From: [Eubacterium] saphenum
GTDB taxonomy: Bacteria > Bacillota > Clostridia > Oscillospirales > Ruminococcaceae
Direction: 5' to 3'
DNA length: 43,286 nt
Assembly: GCA_004554555.1 (NCBI GenBank)
Contig: SFLN01000023.1
Span: 1-43,286, forward strand
The translations under genes and the position numbers were made by a program. Position 1 is the stretch's first letter; each line of letters starts with the position of its first letter. The notes under the pieces are model-generated. The model had not been told where the DNA came from. It made no database searches and saw nothing but the letters and a program-made list of their open reading frames with translations. Shown here in pieces: positions 23,926-32,570 of this stretch.

Positions 23926-24270
23926 TTATAAGCCGAGGCTCGTGGACAGCGCGCTGTTCACCTGCGCCATTGCGCTGTCGTCAAGCTCCCCCATACGCTC
24001 CTTAAGTCTGCGCTTGTCCAATGTACGAACCTGCTCTAACAACACCACCGAATCCTTCGCCAGCCCACAGCTCGACGCCTGCACCGAAATGTGCGTCGGC
24101 AGCGCGGATTTCTCCTTTTTGCTGGTAATCGCGGCGGCAATTACCGTCGGACTATGCTTGTTCCCGATATCGTTCTGCACGATAAGAACAGGGCGAATCC
24201 CCCCTTGCTCCGAGCCCACCACGGGACTTAAATCCGCGTAATAAATTTCTCCGCGTTTTACAGACATCAT
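23926..24270 (-). CDS. mazF: MazF/PemK-family endoribonuclease toxin, no adjacent antitoxin
   Basis: A 114-residue MazF-type protein: VKRGEIYYADLSPVVGSEQGGIRPVLIVQNDIGN at the N terminus with the conserved Arg of the active site, and TVIAAAITSK with the Thr/Ser partner. MazF enzymes cut mRNA at short motifs and are held in check by MazE. No MazE-like gene is seen on either side; upstream is the divergent dgt gene and downstream the palindrome array. ATG 24270 has AAAGGAG eight bases before it. It resembles the EndoA group of Clostridia. Confidence 0.9.
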   Translation of the reverse strand: MMSVKRGEIYYADLSPVVGSEQGGIRPVLIVQNDIGNKHSPTVIAAAITSKKEKSALPTHISVQASSCGLAKDSVVLLEQVRTLDKRRLKERMGELDDSAMAQVNSALSTSLGL

Positions 24271-24388
24271 ATCCAAAACTCCTTTCTCTTGTCCCAAATA
24301 TTTCTGTCGAAAATATTATTGACGGGCGTTTTTTTATTATTCAAAACAATTCGGATTTTTTTGATTATTAAGCGAGGTGCTTTTACAA

Positions 24389-25810
24389 ATGAAATTCAGT
24401 TGGGAGCGGCTTCTCTGCGCCGAAAGAGAACGCTCGAATATCTCCGCGAACCCGCTTGACATAAGAACGGAGTTTCGCAAGGATTACCATCGCATAATCG
24501 GAAGCGCGTCTTTTCGGCGCTTACAGGACAAAGCGCAGGTTTACCCGCTTTACCGCGGCGATTTTGTCCGCACTCGGCTCACGCACTCGCTTGAGGTAAG
24601 CTCCTTTGCGTGCTCGCTCGGGGACACGATTTTTCGGCGGCTTATTGACGCGGGAACTCCCGAGGTGAACGAGATTGTCCGTGAGAACTGCGCGGATATT
24701 CTGGAGTGCGCGGGGCTTATCCACGACATCGGAAATCCGCCGTTCGGACACTTTGGTGAATTTGCGATACGGCAGTGGTTCGCGGACAATTTATCGCGGC
24801 TGGAGTTCAAAGGCAAGTCTGCGGACGAGCTTTTGACCGGCCGAATGAAAGCGGATTTTCTGCATTTCGAGGGCAACGCGCAGGCACTTCGGCTGCTGTC
24901 GCGGCTGCACTGCCTGATTGATATGAACACGGGAATGAACCTCACCTTTGCGCTGCTCAACACTATCATCAAATACCCGACAAATTCGCTTGAAATCGAC
25001 AAAAATTGCGGGAACATCTGCCGAAAGAAAATGGGTTATTATCTCGCGGAGGAGGAGCTTTTCCGCAAAATCACCGAGAAAACCGGCGTGGGAAATTCGC
25101 GCTATCCGCTGACGTTTATTCTGGAGAGCGCGGACGATATCGCGTACAAAACCGCTGATTTGGAGGACGCTGCCGTCAAAGGCTTGCTGCCTTTCGGAAC
25201 TCTTGTCGAGGAGCTTCGCTCGGAAAAATACCGCGCAAAATGCCGCTCGGACGAGGAAGCCGCAGAGCTTGAAAAAGCTGCCGATGAGCTTTGCCGTTCA
25301 AGGGAGTCCGCGGAAAAGCTCGGTATGAAGGACGCGGGCGTGAGGGCGGTTTCACGCTGGATTGTGAAAATGCAGAACAAGCTGATTTACGCGGCAACGG
25401 ACGCTTTTTGCAGCAACTACGAGAAGATTATGAACGGCGAGCTTTACGAGGAGCTTTTGTCGGTGACGAACGTTCGCGTTCTCGCGGACGCGTTTTCGGA
25501 TATCGCTTACAGATACGCGTTCCGTTCATCGGGAATTGTGCGCGACGAGCTGTCCGAGGACGCGGTGATGAGCTTTTTGCTGGACAAAATAACCCGCGCG
25601 GCGCTGTCGTTCGGCACGGAAAATATGCGCGACTATGAGCGTGACTTGACCGAGGTTTTGTCGCAGAATTACCTTGAAATCTGCAAGAAATCCTGCGAGG
25701 GAAAGAGCGACTCCGAGCAGTGCTACCGCAGACTGCTTTTCGCAACCGACTGCGTTTGCGGAATGACCGACGGCTACGCAAAGGATTTTTACCACTCGCT
25801 GAGGGGCTGA
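24389..25810 (+). CDS. dgt: Deoxyguanosinetriphosphate triphosphohydrolase-like protein
   Basis: A 473-residue HD-domain enzyme of the dNTP triphosphohydrolase family, which removes triphosphate from dNTPs. The family N terminus is SNISANPLDIRTEFRKDYHRIIGSASFRRLQDKAQVYPL; metal-binding motifs are DFVRTRLTHSLEVSS and GLIHDIGNPPFGHFGE, with a later ESADDIAYKTADLEDA. ATG 24389 follows GAGGTG at good spacing; a longer frame starting 12 bases upstream lacks support. It is divergent from mazF and is a single gene followed by the chemoreceptor promoter. Confidence 0.92.
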   Translation: MKFSWERLLCAERERSNISANPLDIRTEFRKDYHRIIGSASFRRLQDKAQVYPLYRGDFVRTRLTHSLEVSSFACSLGDTIFRRLIDAGTPEVNEIVRENCADILECAGLIHDIGNPPFGHFGEFAIRQWFADNLSRLEFKGKSADELLTGRMKADFLHFEGNAQALRLLSRLHCLIDMNTGMNLTFALLNTIIKYPTNSLEIDKNCGNICRKKMGYYLAEEELFRKITEKTGVGNSRYPLTFILESADDIAYKTADLEDAAVKGLLPFGTLVEELRSEKYRAKCRSDEEAAELEKAADELCRSRESAEKLGMKDAGVRAVSRWIVKMQNKLIYAATDAFCSNYEKIMNGELYEELLSVTNVRVLADAFSDIAYRYAFRSSGIVRDELSEDAVMSFLLDKITRAALSFGTENMRDYERDLTEVLSQNYLEICKKSCEGKSDSEQCYRRLLFATDCVCGMTDGYAKDFYHSLRG

Positions 25811-25829
25811 AAAGAGTTTTGCAAAACTG

Positions 25830-25858
25830 TTGACTTTTAAGGAAAAATATGTTATTAT
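25830..25858 (+). promoter_or_regulatory. Promoter of the chemoreceptor-galM unit
   Basis: TTGACT (25830-25835) and TATTAT (25853-25858) are separated by 17 bases, about 90 bases before the chemoreceptor start. Confidence 0.65.
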
Positions 25859-25948
25859 AATAAATATAAATAGGTACAGATGTGCAAAAAGTTCGACAAT
25901 TTTTTGTGCAGTATTTATAAACCGCAAGGTGTTGAAAGAAGGATTTCT

Positions 25949-28118
25949 ATGGGAAATGACGTAAAACTTGGCTCGGCTCGCACGGTTAAAGGCAGAATTA
26001 TGCTGATGAGCCTTGTCCAACCTCACCGGCACGGCGCATCTCACGCAGAACGGCGTGAACAATCTGGTGATTCTTGTCGGCGACCACGCTCACGATTACG
26101 AGTTCAAAAACGGAACAGACGAAGAGAAAATCGCGCACGCAAAGGAAATTATGTCCTACGACGCGAGTATCCAAGAGTTGATTTTTGTGGACGCTTCGGG
26201 CAAAAGCGTCGGCGGTGAAATTCCCTCCGATGTGAAAACCAAGCTCGGCTCGTCAAATTATGTCGTTTCTTCTCCCGATAACTCCGCAGACAGCTTCTAC
26301 ATAGCCGTAAAAACCTCCGAGGGCAACACCCTCTGCGCGAAAATGAGCACGGCAAAGCTTACGGGATTTCTTACGGGTATCGATAACGACGCGTTTCTGC
26401 TTGCTTCTGACGGCACTGTGATTGCTTCTTCGGGAGCTGCGGGAAATGACAAATACGCGGACTTCGTTCAGACAACAACGGACGGTGCGATTTTCACCAA
26501 CGTTGCAAACGACAGCGGAAACTGCTACGCCGCGAAAAAGCTCGAAATAAGCGATAACTGGACCGTGCTCGTAAGGTGCGCGAGAAGCGGCTTTGACGGC
26601 GGCTTTAACACCGCGCTGCGTTTGAGTATCGGCACGATTATTGTTATGATTGCGCTGGGACTTGGCGCGAATTACTTCTTCGGAAAGACCGTCACAAATC
26701 CTCTCGGCAAAATCAAAAAGAAGATTATCGATATGTCAAACGGCATTCTTTCGGGAGCGCCTGTTGACCACAAGGCAGACGATGAACTCGGCGTGCTTTC
26801 GGACGCGGTCAACCGAATGGCCGATTACAACAACACCATCATCTCCGACATCAAGCACACCGCCGAGGAAATTGCATCGGAAAATCTCTGCGTAAAGCCG
26901 CACGGCGAGTATTGCGGCGACTTCGTTCCCGTCAAGGAAGCGCTTGAAAAGATTGTCGCTTCGATACGCTCGGTTATCGAGAACATCGAAGAAGCCGGTC
27001 GTCAGGTCAGCAGCGGTTCCGAGGAAATGTCGCGCAACTCTGCGGTGCTTTCAACCGCTGCCGAGGAGCAGTCCATCACCGTTTCCCAACTCAACGACAG
27101 ACTCAACTCGGTTTACGATGAAATCAGCAACAACGCGAAGATTGCCTGCGAACAGGCGAGCGGCACCGCTAAGGAGTGCATGGAGCTTGTCAACGAGGGC
27201 AACGTCAAGATGGGCAATATGCTTGACGCGATGAACGAAATCAACGGCACATCGGCGCAGATTGCCAACATCATCAAGACCATTCAGGATATCTCCGAGC
27301 AGACGAATATTCTCTCGATAAACGCGTCCATCGAGGCGGCGAGAGTCGGCGCGGCGGGCAAGGGCTTTGCCGTTGTCGCGGGAGAAGTCGGAAAGCTTGC
27401 CGAAAAGACCGCGCAGGCTGCGAAGTCTACCACAAAGCTCATCAAATCGTCCATTCAGTCGGTTAAAAACGGCACGGTTATCGCAAACGAAACCGCCGAG
27501 ATGCTCGGGAAAATTGTTGAGAAAACAGACGCCACCGCAAAGGTTGTCGAGGACATCGCCGACGCTTCTGCGAAACAGGCTGAGAGCGTGAAGGACGTGC
27601 TCTCGGGAATGAACATAATTTCCTCCGAGGTAAATCAAGTCAGCAACTCCGCGAAGGAGTGCGCGGACAGCTCCGAGGAGCTGGCAACGCAGGCTGTTAT
27701 GCTCCACAACACGGTTGACAGATTTGTCATCAACGAGAGCAAGGCTGCGAAAAAGGCTGCCGAAAAGCCCGTTTCCAAGCCCGCTGAAATCCACCTTGAT
27801 GATAACGAGAAGAAGGCAAAAAAGCCCGCAGCTCCTGCTCCCAAAAAGGCAGCGCCCGTGAAACCGGTTGAAAAATCAGCTCCGACTGCACCGGCAAAGT
27901 CCGCTGTAATCAATCTTGACGATAACGAGAAGAAAGCGAAACCCGCAGCAAAGCAGGCTTCCGCGAAGCAAGAGCCCGTGAAACCCGCTCCGAAACCCAC
28001 GATAAAGCTCGATGAAGAGCCTACGGCGGTCGCGGCAAAATCGGGCACAACTCCGGTTTCAAAGGCGACAATGCAGCCTGTTAAGCGCACTATAAATTTG
28101 GATAACAATAAATATTAA
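25949..28118 (+). pseudogene. Methyl-accepting chemotaxis protein, N-terminal deletion and frameshift
   Basis: Chemoreceptors sense ligands outside the cell and signal through CheW/CheA. From ATG 25949 (AAGAAGGA site) the frame reads MGNDVKLGSARTVKGRIMLMSLV, a normal receptor N terminus. The first membrane helix then fails to appear, and the sensor domain resumes in a different frame near 26010 (SNLTGTAHLTQNGVNN). From there on the receptor is intact: sensor region (Cache-like), a helix (IGTIIVMIALGLGANYFF), HAMP, and the signalling tip DISEQTNILSINASIEAARVGAAGKGFAVVAGEVGKLAEKTA. After the signalling domain is a 110-residue Lys/Pro/Ala tail with four I-x-LDDNE-like repeats, ending INLDNNKY. 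The deletion is of unknown size (2 mod 3). It may be real or an assembly fault. Confidence 0.8.
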
Positions 28119-28129
28119 GGAGAAAATTT

Positions 28130-29149
28130 ATGGCTTCGGAAATCAAGGAATACGGCTTTTATCAAGGCTACAAGTGCTATCTGGTAACGCTCCGAAACGC
28201 GAAAATCAAGGCGAGCTTTCACAGCCTCGGCGCGTGTATTCAGTCAATCACAGTGCCCGACAAGAACGGCGAAAAGGTTGATGTTGTGCTGGGCTATGAC
28301 GATTTGAACGGCTACGCCGAGGGAAATTCCTCGCACGGCGCAACAGTCGGACGTTTTGCCAACCGTATCGGCGGCGCGAAATTCACGCTTAACGGCAAGG
28401 AGTATAACCTCTTCAAAAACGACGGCGAGAACACGCTTCACGGCGGCTCGATTTCGTTCAACAAGCGCGTGTGGACGGTTGACGAGGTGACGGACAACAG
28501 CGTTACATTTGGTTACACAAGTCCCGACGGTGAGGAAAATTTCCCGGGAACGCTTGTCTGCAAGGTACAGTTCACGCTCCTTGACAACGGCGTGCAGATT
28601 CACTACACCGCGAAATCCGACAAGGATACGGTTGTGAATTTCACAAATCACTCGTATTTCAACCTCAAAGGCGAGGGAAGCGGCGATGTTCTCGACCACA
28701 TTGTTGAGATAAACGCACAAAAGTACACTCCCGTGGACAGCGGTCTTATCCCGACGGGCGAGCTTGCGGACGTTGCGGGAACGGCGTTTGATTTCAGACA
28801 GCCGAAAAAGGTGCGCGAGGATATGGACAGCGGAAAGCTCCCGAACGGCTACGACCACAACTTTTTCCTTGGCGAAAGCAAGGAAATGCGTGTTGCGGCG
28901 CAGGCTTACGAGCAGACGCGCGGGATTTTGCTCACGATGAAAACGAACAAGCCCGCGATGCAGTTTTACATCGGAATCGGCTTGAACGAGGACGGAAAGG
29001 GCGGAAAGCATTACCCGAAATACGGCGGGCTTTGCTTCGAGAGCCAGTTCTGCCCTGACACGCCGAACAAGCCGAATTTCCCGAGCTGCGTCCTCAAAGC
29101 AGGCGAAACCTACGACTACACCACGGTTTACGAGTTTGAGGCGAAGTAA
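28130..29149 (+). CDS. galM: Aldose 1-epimerase
   Basis: A 339-residue galactose mutarotase-fold enzyme that interconverts alpha and beta anomers. Recognisable motifs are HGATVGRFANRIGGAKFTLNGKEYNLFKNDGENTLHGG, the catalytic His in VNFTNHSYFNLKGEG, DHNFFLG and the GGLCFESQFCPDTPNKPNFPS segment that holds the catalytic Glu. AAGGAGAAAA precedes the ATG. It is 11 bases after the chemoreceptor, so co-transcription is likely, but no other galactose genes are present. Confidence 0.95.
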   Translation: MASEIKEYGFYQGYKCYLVTLRNAKIKASFHSLGACIQSITVPDKNGEKVDVVLGYDDLNGYAEGNSSHGATVGRFANRIGGAKFTLNGKEYNLFKNDGENTLHGGSISFNKRVWTVDEVTDNSVTFGYTSPDGEENFPGTLVCKVQFTLLDNGVQIHYTAKSDKDTVVNFTNHSYFNLKGEGSGDVLDHIVEINAQKYTPVDSGLIPTGELADVAGTAFDFRQPKKVREDMDSGKLPNGYDHNFFLGESKEMRVAAQAYEQTRGILLTMKTNKPAMQFYIGIGLNEDGKGGKHYPKYGGLCFESQFCPDTPNKPNFPSCVLKAGETYDYTTVYEFEAK

Positions 29150-29210
29150 AATTGATTCAAAACCCTCTTGTGTGTTTTTATTGACAGCTTGAAATTCTTC
29201 TAAAAACAAA

Positions 29211-29234
29211 ATCGCCCTCAAATCCGAGGGCGAT
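29211..29234. terminator. Bidirectional terminator between galM and trkH
   Basis: ATCGCCCTC (29211-29219) pairs with GAGGGCGAT (29226-29234). An A-rich stretch on the left gives a T run for the minus strand. Confidence 0.8.
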
Positions 29235-29257
29235 TACTTATATTTAGCGTGAAATTT

Positions 29258-30697
29258 TCACTTCTTCCAAGTAGACGGCGTAAAGAGTATCAGCATCGGG
29301 AAAAGCTCCAGTCTGCCCGCGAGCATATCGAAAATCAGCACAATTTTCGACGGTACCGAGAAGAACGCGAAATTCTCCGTCGGACCGACAAGCTCAAGTC
29401 CGGGACCGATGTTGTTTATGGACGCGGTCACGGCGGTGAAGTTTGTTATCAAATCGTGGTTGTCGAACGAAACAACCACCAGCGAAAGCACGAAAACCAG
29501 CAGATACGCAATCATAAACACGCTCACCGAGCGCACGGTTTCGTGCTCGATGGGGTGTGAGCCGATTTTGATTTTCTTGATTTGCTTCGGGTGAACCATA
29601 ACTTTCAGCTCTTTGCCAAGGCTTTTGAACAGGATTATAATTCGCGATACCTTGATACCGCCGCCCGTGCTGCCCGCGCACGCTCCGATGAACATTATGA
29701 TAACGAGAATTGTCCGAGAAAGCTCCGACCACGCGCTGAAATCAACCGTCGAGAAGCCCGTTGTCGATATCAGCGAAGCTACCGTGAACGCGGAGTTGCG
29801 CAGCGAGTCGCCCGTTTCGGGATAAAGCGCGCGGTTGTCGAGAGTGAGGATTGTGATTGCGGTTGTGACGATGATGAAAAAGACGATAACCTCGGTGTTG
29901 AACGCTTCGCGGAATTTTCGGTTGATGAGGAAGAAATAGGAGTTGAAATTCACCGAAAACAGCAGCATAAACACGGTAACGACAACTTGGATATACGGCG
30001 AGAAGCTGCCGATACTGCTGTTGTAGATTCCGAAGCCGCCCGTGCCTGCGGTCGCGAACGAGGTGTTGAGCGCTTCGAAGCCTGTCATTCCGCCGCAAAG
30101 CAGCATAATGAACTCAATCAGCGTCAGCACAAAGTAAATCGAGTAAAGCAGCAGCGCGGTTGTTTTGACGCGGGGAACCAGCTTGCTCACGGACGGCCCC
30201 GGCGACTCCGCTTTCATTATGTGCATATTCTGCCCGCCCGACAGCGGCAAAAATGCCATAACAAACACAAGTACACCCATTCCGCCAACCCAGTGCGTGA
30301 AGCTTCGCCACATCAGCATTGATTTCGGGAGCGCTTCGACATCGGTTAAAATGGACGCGCCGGTTGTCGTGAAGCCGGAAACCGTTTCAAAGAGCGCGTC
30401 GATGAAGTTGGGGATTGCTCCCGAGAGGAAAAACGGAAGTGCGCCGAAAACCGACAGCGCAATCCAGCTCAGCGCGACAATCACAAAGCCTTCGCGTGAA
30501 AACAGGCGCTTGTTCTGCGGTTTTTTGACAAGGATAAGCAGCCCGCCTATCGCAAGGCAAATTCCCGCGCAAATCGCAAACCAAACCGCCGAGCCGCCCT
30601 CCGCGAACACCGCGCAGGTTATCAGCGGAACCGCCATAAAAGCTGCCTCGAAAACCAAAATCCAGCCGAGGACGTAGCTTATCATTCTGTAATTCAT
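29258..30697 (-). CDS. trkH: Trk-type potassium uptake protein TrkH
   Basis: A 479-residue membrane channel subunit of the TrkH/KtrB superfamily, with four pore repeats visible as Gly-containing filter segments: FTTTGASIL, FATAGTGGFGIY, ISTTGFSTVDFS and ASINNIGPGLE. It works with the cytosolic TrkA regulator encoded 20 bases upstream. The length and ten or so hydrophobic segments fit TrkH. The ribosome site before ATG 30697 is weak, so translation may depend on trkA. Confidence 0.95.
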   Translation of the reverse strand: MNYRMISYVLGWILVFEAAFMAVPLITCAVFAEGGSAVWFAICAGICLAIGGLLILVKKPQNKRLFSREGFVIVALSWIALSVFGALPFFLSGAIPNFIDALFETVSGFTTTGASILTDVEALPKSMLMWRSFTHWVGGMGVLVFVMAFLPLSGGQNMHIMKAESPGPSVSKLVPRVKTTALLLYSIYFVLTLIEFIMLLCGGMTGFEALNTSFATAGTGGFGIYNSSIGSFSPYIQVVVTVFMLLFSVNFNSYFFLINRKFREAFNTEVIVFFIIVTTAITILTLDNRALYPETGDSLRNSAFTVASLISTTGFSTVDFSAWSELSRTILVIIMFIGACAGSTGGGIKVSRIIILFKSLGKELKVMVHPKQIKKIKIGSHPIEHETVRSVSVFMIAYLLVFVLSLVVVSFDNHDLITNFTAVTASINNIGPGLELVGPTENFAFFSVPSKIVLIFDMLAGRLELFPMLILFTPSTWKK

Positions 30698-30717
30698 AAA
30701 TTATCCGTACTTTCAAA

Positions 30718-32073
30718 TCATTTGAGAATGTCTGCGATATCGTGAAGTCCGACGATATTCGAAACGATAACAACCGTATCTCCCGGCAAAATCACGTCCG
30801 AGCCGCGCGGTATGATAACCTTTTTGTCGCGGAGAATTGCCGCAACGAGCACTCCGGGTTTCAGCGTGAGCTTCATCAGCGGCGTGTCTGTAATCGCGCT
30901 CTCATTGGTTATGGTGAATTCGGACGCCTCGACCTTGCCCTTGATGAACTGATACACGCGCTCGACGTTGCTGCCGACGGTTCTCCGAAACGAGCGCACA
31001 TAGCGGATAATCGTGTCGGAGGTGATGTTTTTCGGGTAAATTATCGTGTCGAGGTCAAGGTGCTTGATAACCTCGTCAAACTCAATTCGGTTGATTTTGG
31101 TGACTAGCTTTGCGCTTCCCGCACTCTTCGCGAAAAGCGACAGCATAATGTTCTCTTCATCGAGATTTGTAAGCGCGACAAAAGCTCCTGCTTCCTCCAG
31201 TCCCGCTTCAAGCAGCACATTCTGGTCGGACGCGTCGCCGTTTATCACGGTCACATCGTCCCAAAGCTCCGAAAGCTCCTCGCAGCGCTTGAGGTCTTTC
31301 TCGATAATCTTGACGGAAATTCCCGATTTGAGCAAAATTTCTGTGAGGTAATGCCCCAGCTCACCGCCGCCCGCGATGAGAACGTCCTTGACGGAATTTG
31401 TCTTGTAGTTGATTTTGCGGAAGAAATCGTTAGCCTTTTTCGGCGAGGCAACGATTGAAATAACGTCTTTTTCCGCGAACACGAAGTTACCGTTTGCTAT
31501 GTACGCTTCATCGCCGCGCTCGATTGTACACACAAGAACATCGCACGCGAGTTTTGACGAGATTTCCTTGACGGCGAGTCCCGCAAGCGGGCTGTCCTCG
31601 GGAAGCCTGAATTTAAGCAGCTCCACGCGTCCTCTCGAGAAGTTTTCGATTTTCATTGCCGATGGGAAACGCAGCACTCGGGCAATTTCCTGCGCGGCGG
31701 CAAGCTCGGGGTTTATGACCATCGCAAGCCCCAGCTCGTCCTTGAGGAACGGCGCTTCGCTGCTGTACTGCGGTGAACGCACGCGCGCGATTGTCCGGCA
31801 GTTTCCGGCTTTTTTCGCGATAAGGCAGCAAAGCAAATTCAGCTCGTCCGAACCCGTAACCGCAATCAGCAAATCCGCGCGCTCGATACCGGCTTCTTGT
31901 TGAATGAGGTGAGTTGCGCCGTTTCCGACAACGCCCATAACGTCGCAGCGCGAGGTTACGGCGTTTATTTTGTCTGCGGCGAGGTCGATGACGGTGATGT
32001 TGTTGCCCTGCTCGTTGAGCTGTTCGGCAAGCGCCTGCCCGACCTTTCCGCAGCCGACTATAATAATATCCAA
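30718..32073 (-). CDS. trkA: Trk system potassium transporter regulatory subunit TrkA
   Basis: A 451-residue cytosolic protein with two RCK_N/RCK_C units. The first nucleotide-binding motif is IIIVGCGKVGQALAEQL at the N terminus and the second is DVLIAGGGELGHYLTEILL (about residue 231); each is followed by an RCK_C module (the last ends LPGDTVVIVSNIVGLHDIADIL). It gates TrkH in response to nucleotides. The start is a TTG at 32073 with GAGGGA upstream. It is transcribed from a promoter near 32150 that lies back-to-back with that of the thi genes. Confidence 0.95.
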   Translation of the reverse strand: MDIIIVGCGKVGQALAEQLNEQGNNITVIDLAADKINAVTSRCDVMGVVGNGATHLIQQEAGIERADLLIAVTGSDELNLLCCLIAKKAGNCRTIARVRSPQYSSEAPFLKDELGLAMVINPELAAAQEIARVLRFPSAMKIENFSRGRVELLKFRLPEDSPLAGLAVKEISSKLACDVLVCTIERGDEAYIANGNFVFAEKDVISIVASPKKANDFFRKINYKTNSVKDVLIAGGGELGHYLTEILLKSGISVKIIEKDLKRCEELSELWDDVTVINGDASDQNVLLEAGLEEAGAFVALTNLDEENIMLSLFAKSAGSAKLVTKINRIEFDEVIKHLDLDTIIYPKNITSDTIIRYVRSFRRTVGSNVERVYQFIKGKVEASEFTITNESAITDTPLMKLTLKPGVLVAAILRDKKVIIPRGSDVILPGDTVVIVSNIVGLHDIADILK

Positions 32074-32139
32074 AAAATCCCTCTTTCCCGAAAATCAGAC
32101 TTTTCTTCCTAACAGTCTGCATATAAATACCTATTATAT

Positions 32140-32168
32140 ACTATACTACATTTTTCGCCGCTTGTCAA
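32140..32168 (-). promoter_or_regulatory. Promoter of trkA-trkH
   Basis: On the minus strand TTGACA (32163-32168) and TATAGT (32140-32145) have a 17-base spacer. A better -10 match, TATAAT at 32133-32138, is 24 bases from this -35. Confidence 0.6.
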
Positions 32169-32231
32169 TGACATTTGTGAAATTGAACGAAACCGGCGAG
32201 ATTTTGCCAAAAAATTGCCGCCGAAAACGTC

Positions 32232-32260
32232 TTGACATTTGTCGGAAAATGTGATAAAAT
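32232..32260 (+). promoter_or_regulatory. Promoter of the thiS operon
   Basis: TTGACA (32232-32237) and TAAAAT (32255-32260) are 17 bases apart. The predicted transcript starts near 32267, leaving a leader of about 112 bases before thiS. Confidence 0.85.
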
Positions 32261-32266
32261 AGATAA

Positions 32267-32351
32267 AGAAACGCAGAACGTTTTTCGGGGGAGCACCACC
32301 GCTGCCGATAGGGAGCAAGGTACTGTTACGGGAAAAGTGTCTGCTTTTTTT
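32267..32351 (+). promoter_or_regulatory. Structured leader with terminator-like closing helix upstream of thiS
   Basis: GCAGA (32273-32277) pairs with TCTGC (32340-32344), then after a 3x3 internal loop TTTTTC (32281-32286) pairs with GGAAAA (32331-32336). Inside, ACC (32298-32300) pairs with GGT (32319-32321), and GCTGCC with GGGAGC (one G-G mismatch) closes a GATA loop. The outer helix is followed at once by seven T (32345-32351). The TPP riboswitch signatures CTGAGA and the ACCTGAT-type core are absent. The layout fits a riboswitch whose P1 is also the terminator stem; the ligand is unknown. Confidence 0.6.
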
Positions 32352-32378
32352 GTGCAAAAAATTATGCGGGGTGAGAAT

Positions 32379-32570
32379 GTGGCTAAAATTAACGGCGAAG
32401 ATTTTAAGGAAAAAATCACAATCGGCGAGTACCTCAAAAAAGCGGGATATTCGGCGGTTCGTGTCGCGGTGATGGTGAACGGGGAAATCCTCCCGAAGAA
32501 CGATTACGACAGCACCGAAATCCAGCCCGATGACGAGGTTGAAATTGTCGGGTTTGTGGGGGGCGGCTGA
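32379..32570 (+). CDS. thiS: Sulfur carrier protein ThiS
   Basis: A 63-residue ubiquitin-like protein ending VGFVGGG; the C-terminal Gly-Gly is adenylated by ThiF and becomes a thiocarboxylate donating sulfur to thiazole. The start is a GTG at 32379, supported by GGGGTGA just upstream; a longer frame starts within the promoter and leader. The stop and the thiF start share a base (TGATG). Confidence 0.9.
   Translation: MAKINGEDFKEKITIGEYLKKAGYSAVRVAVMVNGEILPKNDYDSTEIQPDDEVEIVGFVGGG

Noticed and set aside
25816..25948. c-di-GMP riboswitch upstream of the chemoreceptor
   Set aside because: Leader of about 85 bases shows none of the conserved c-di-GMP aptamer segments.
32267..32378. TPP riboswitch upstream of thiS
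   Set aside because: The conserved THI-box segments, including CTGAGA and the second core strand, are not present.
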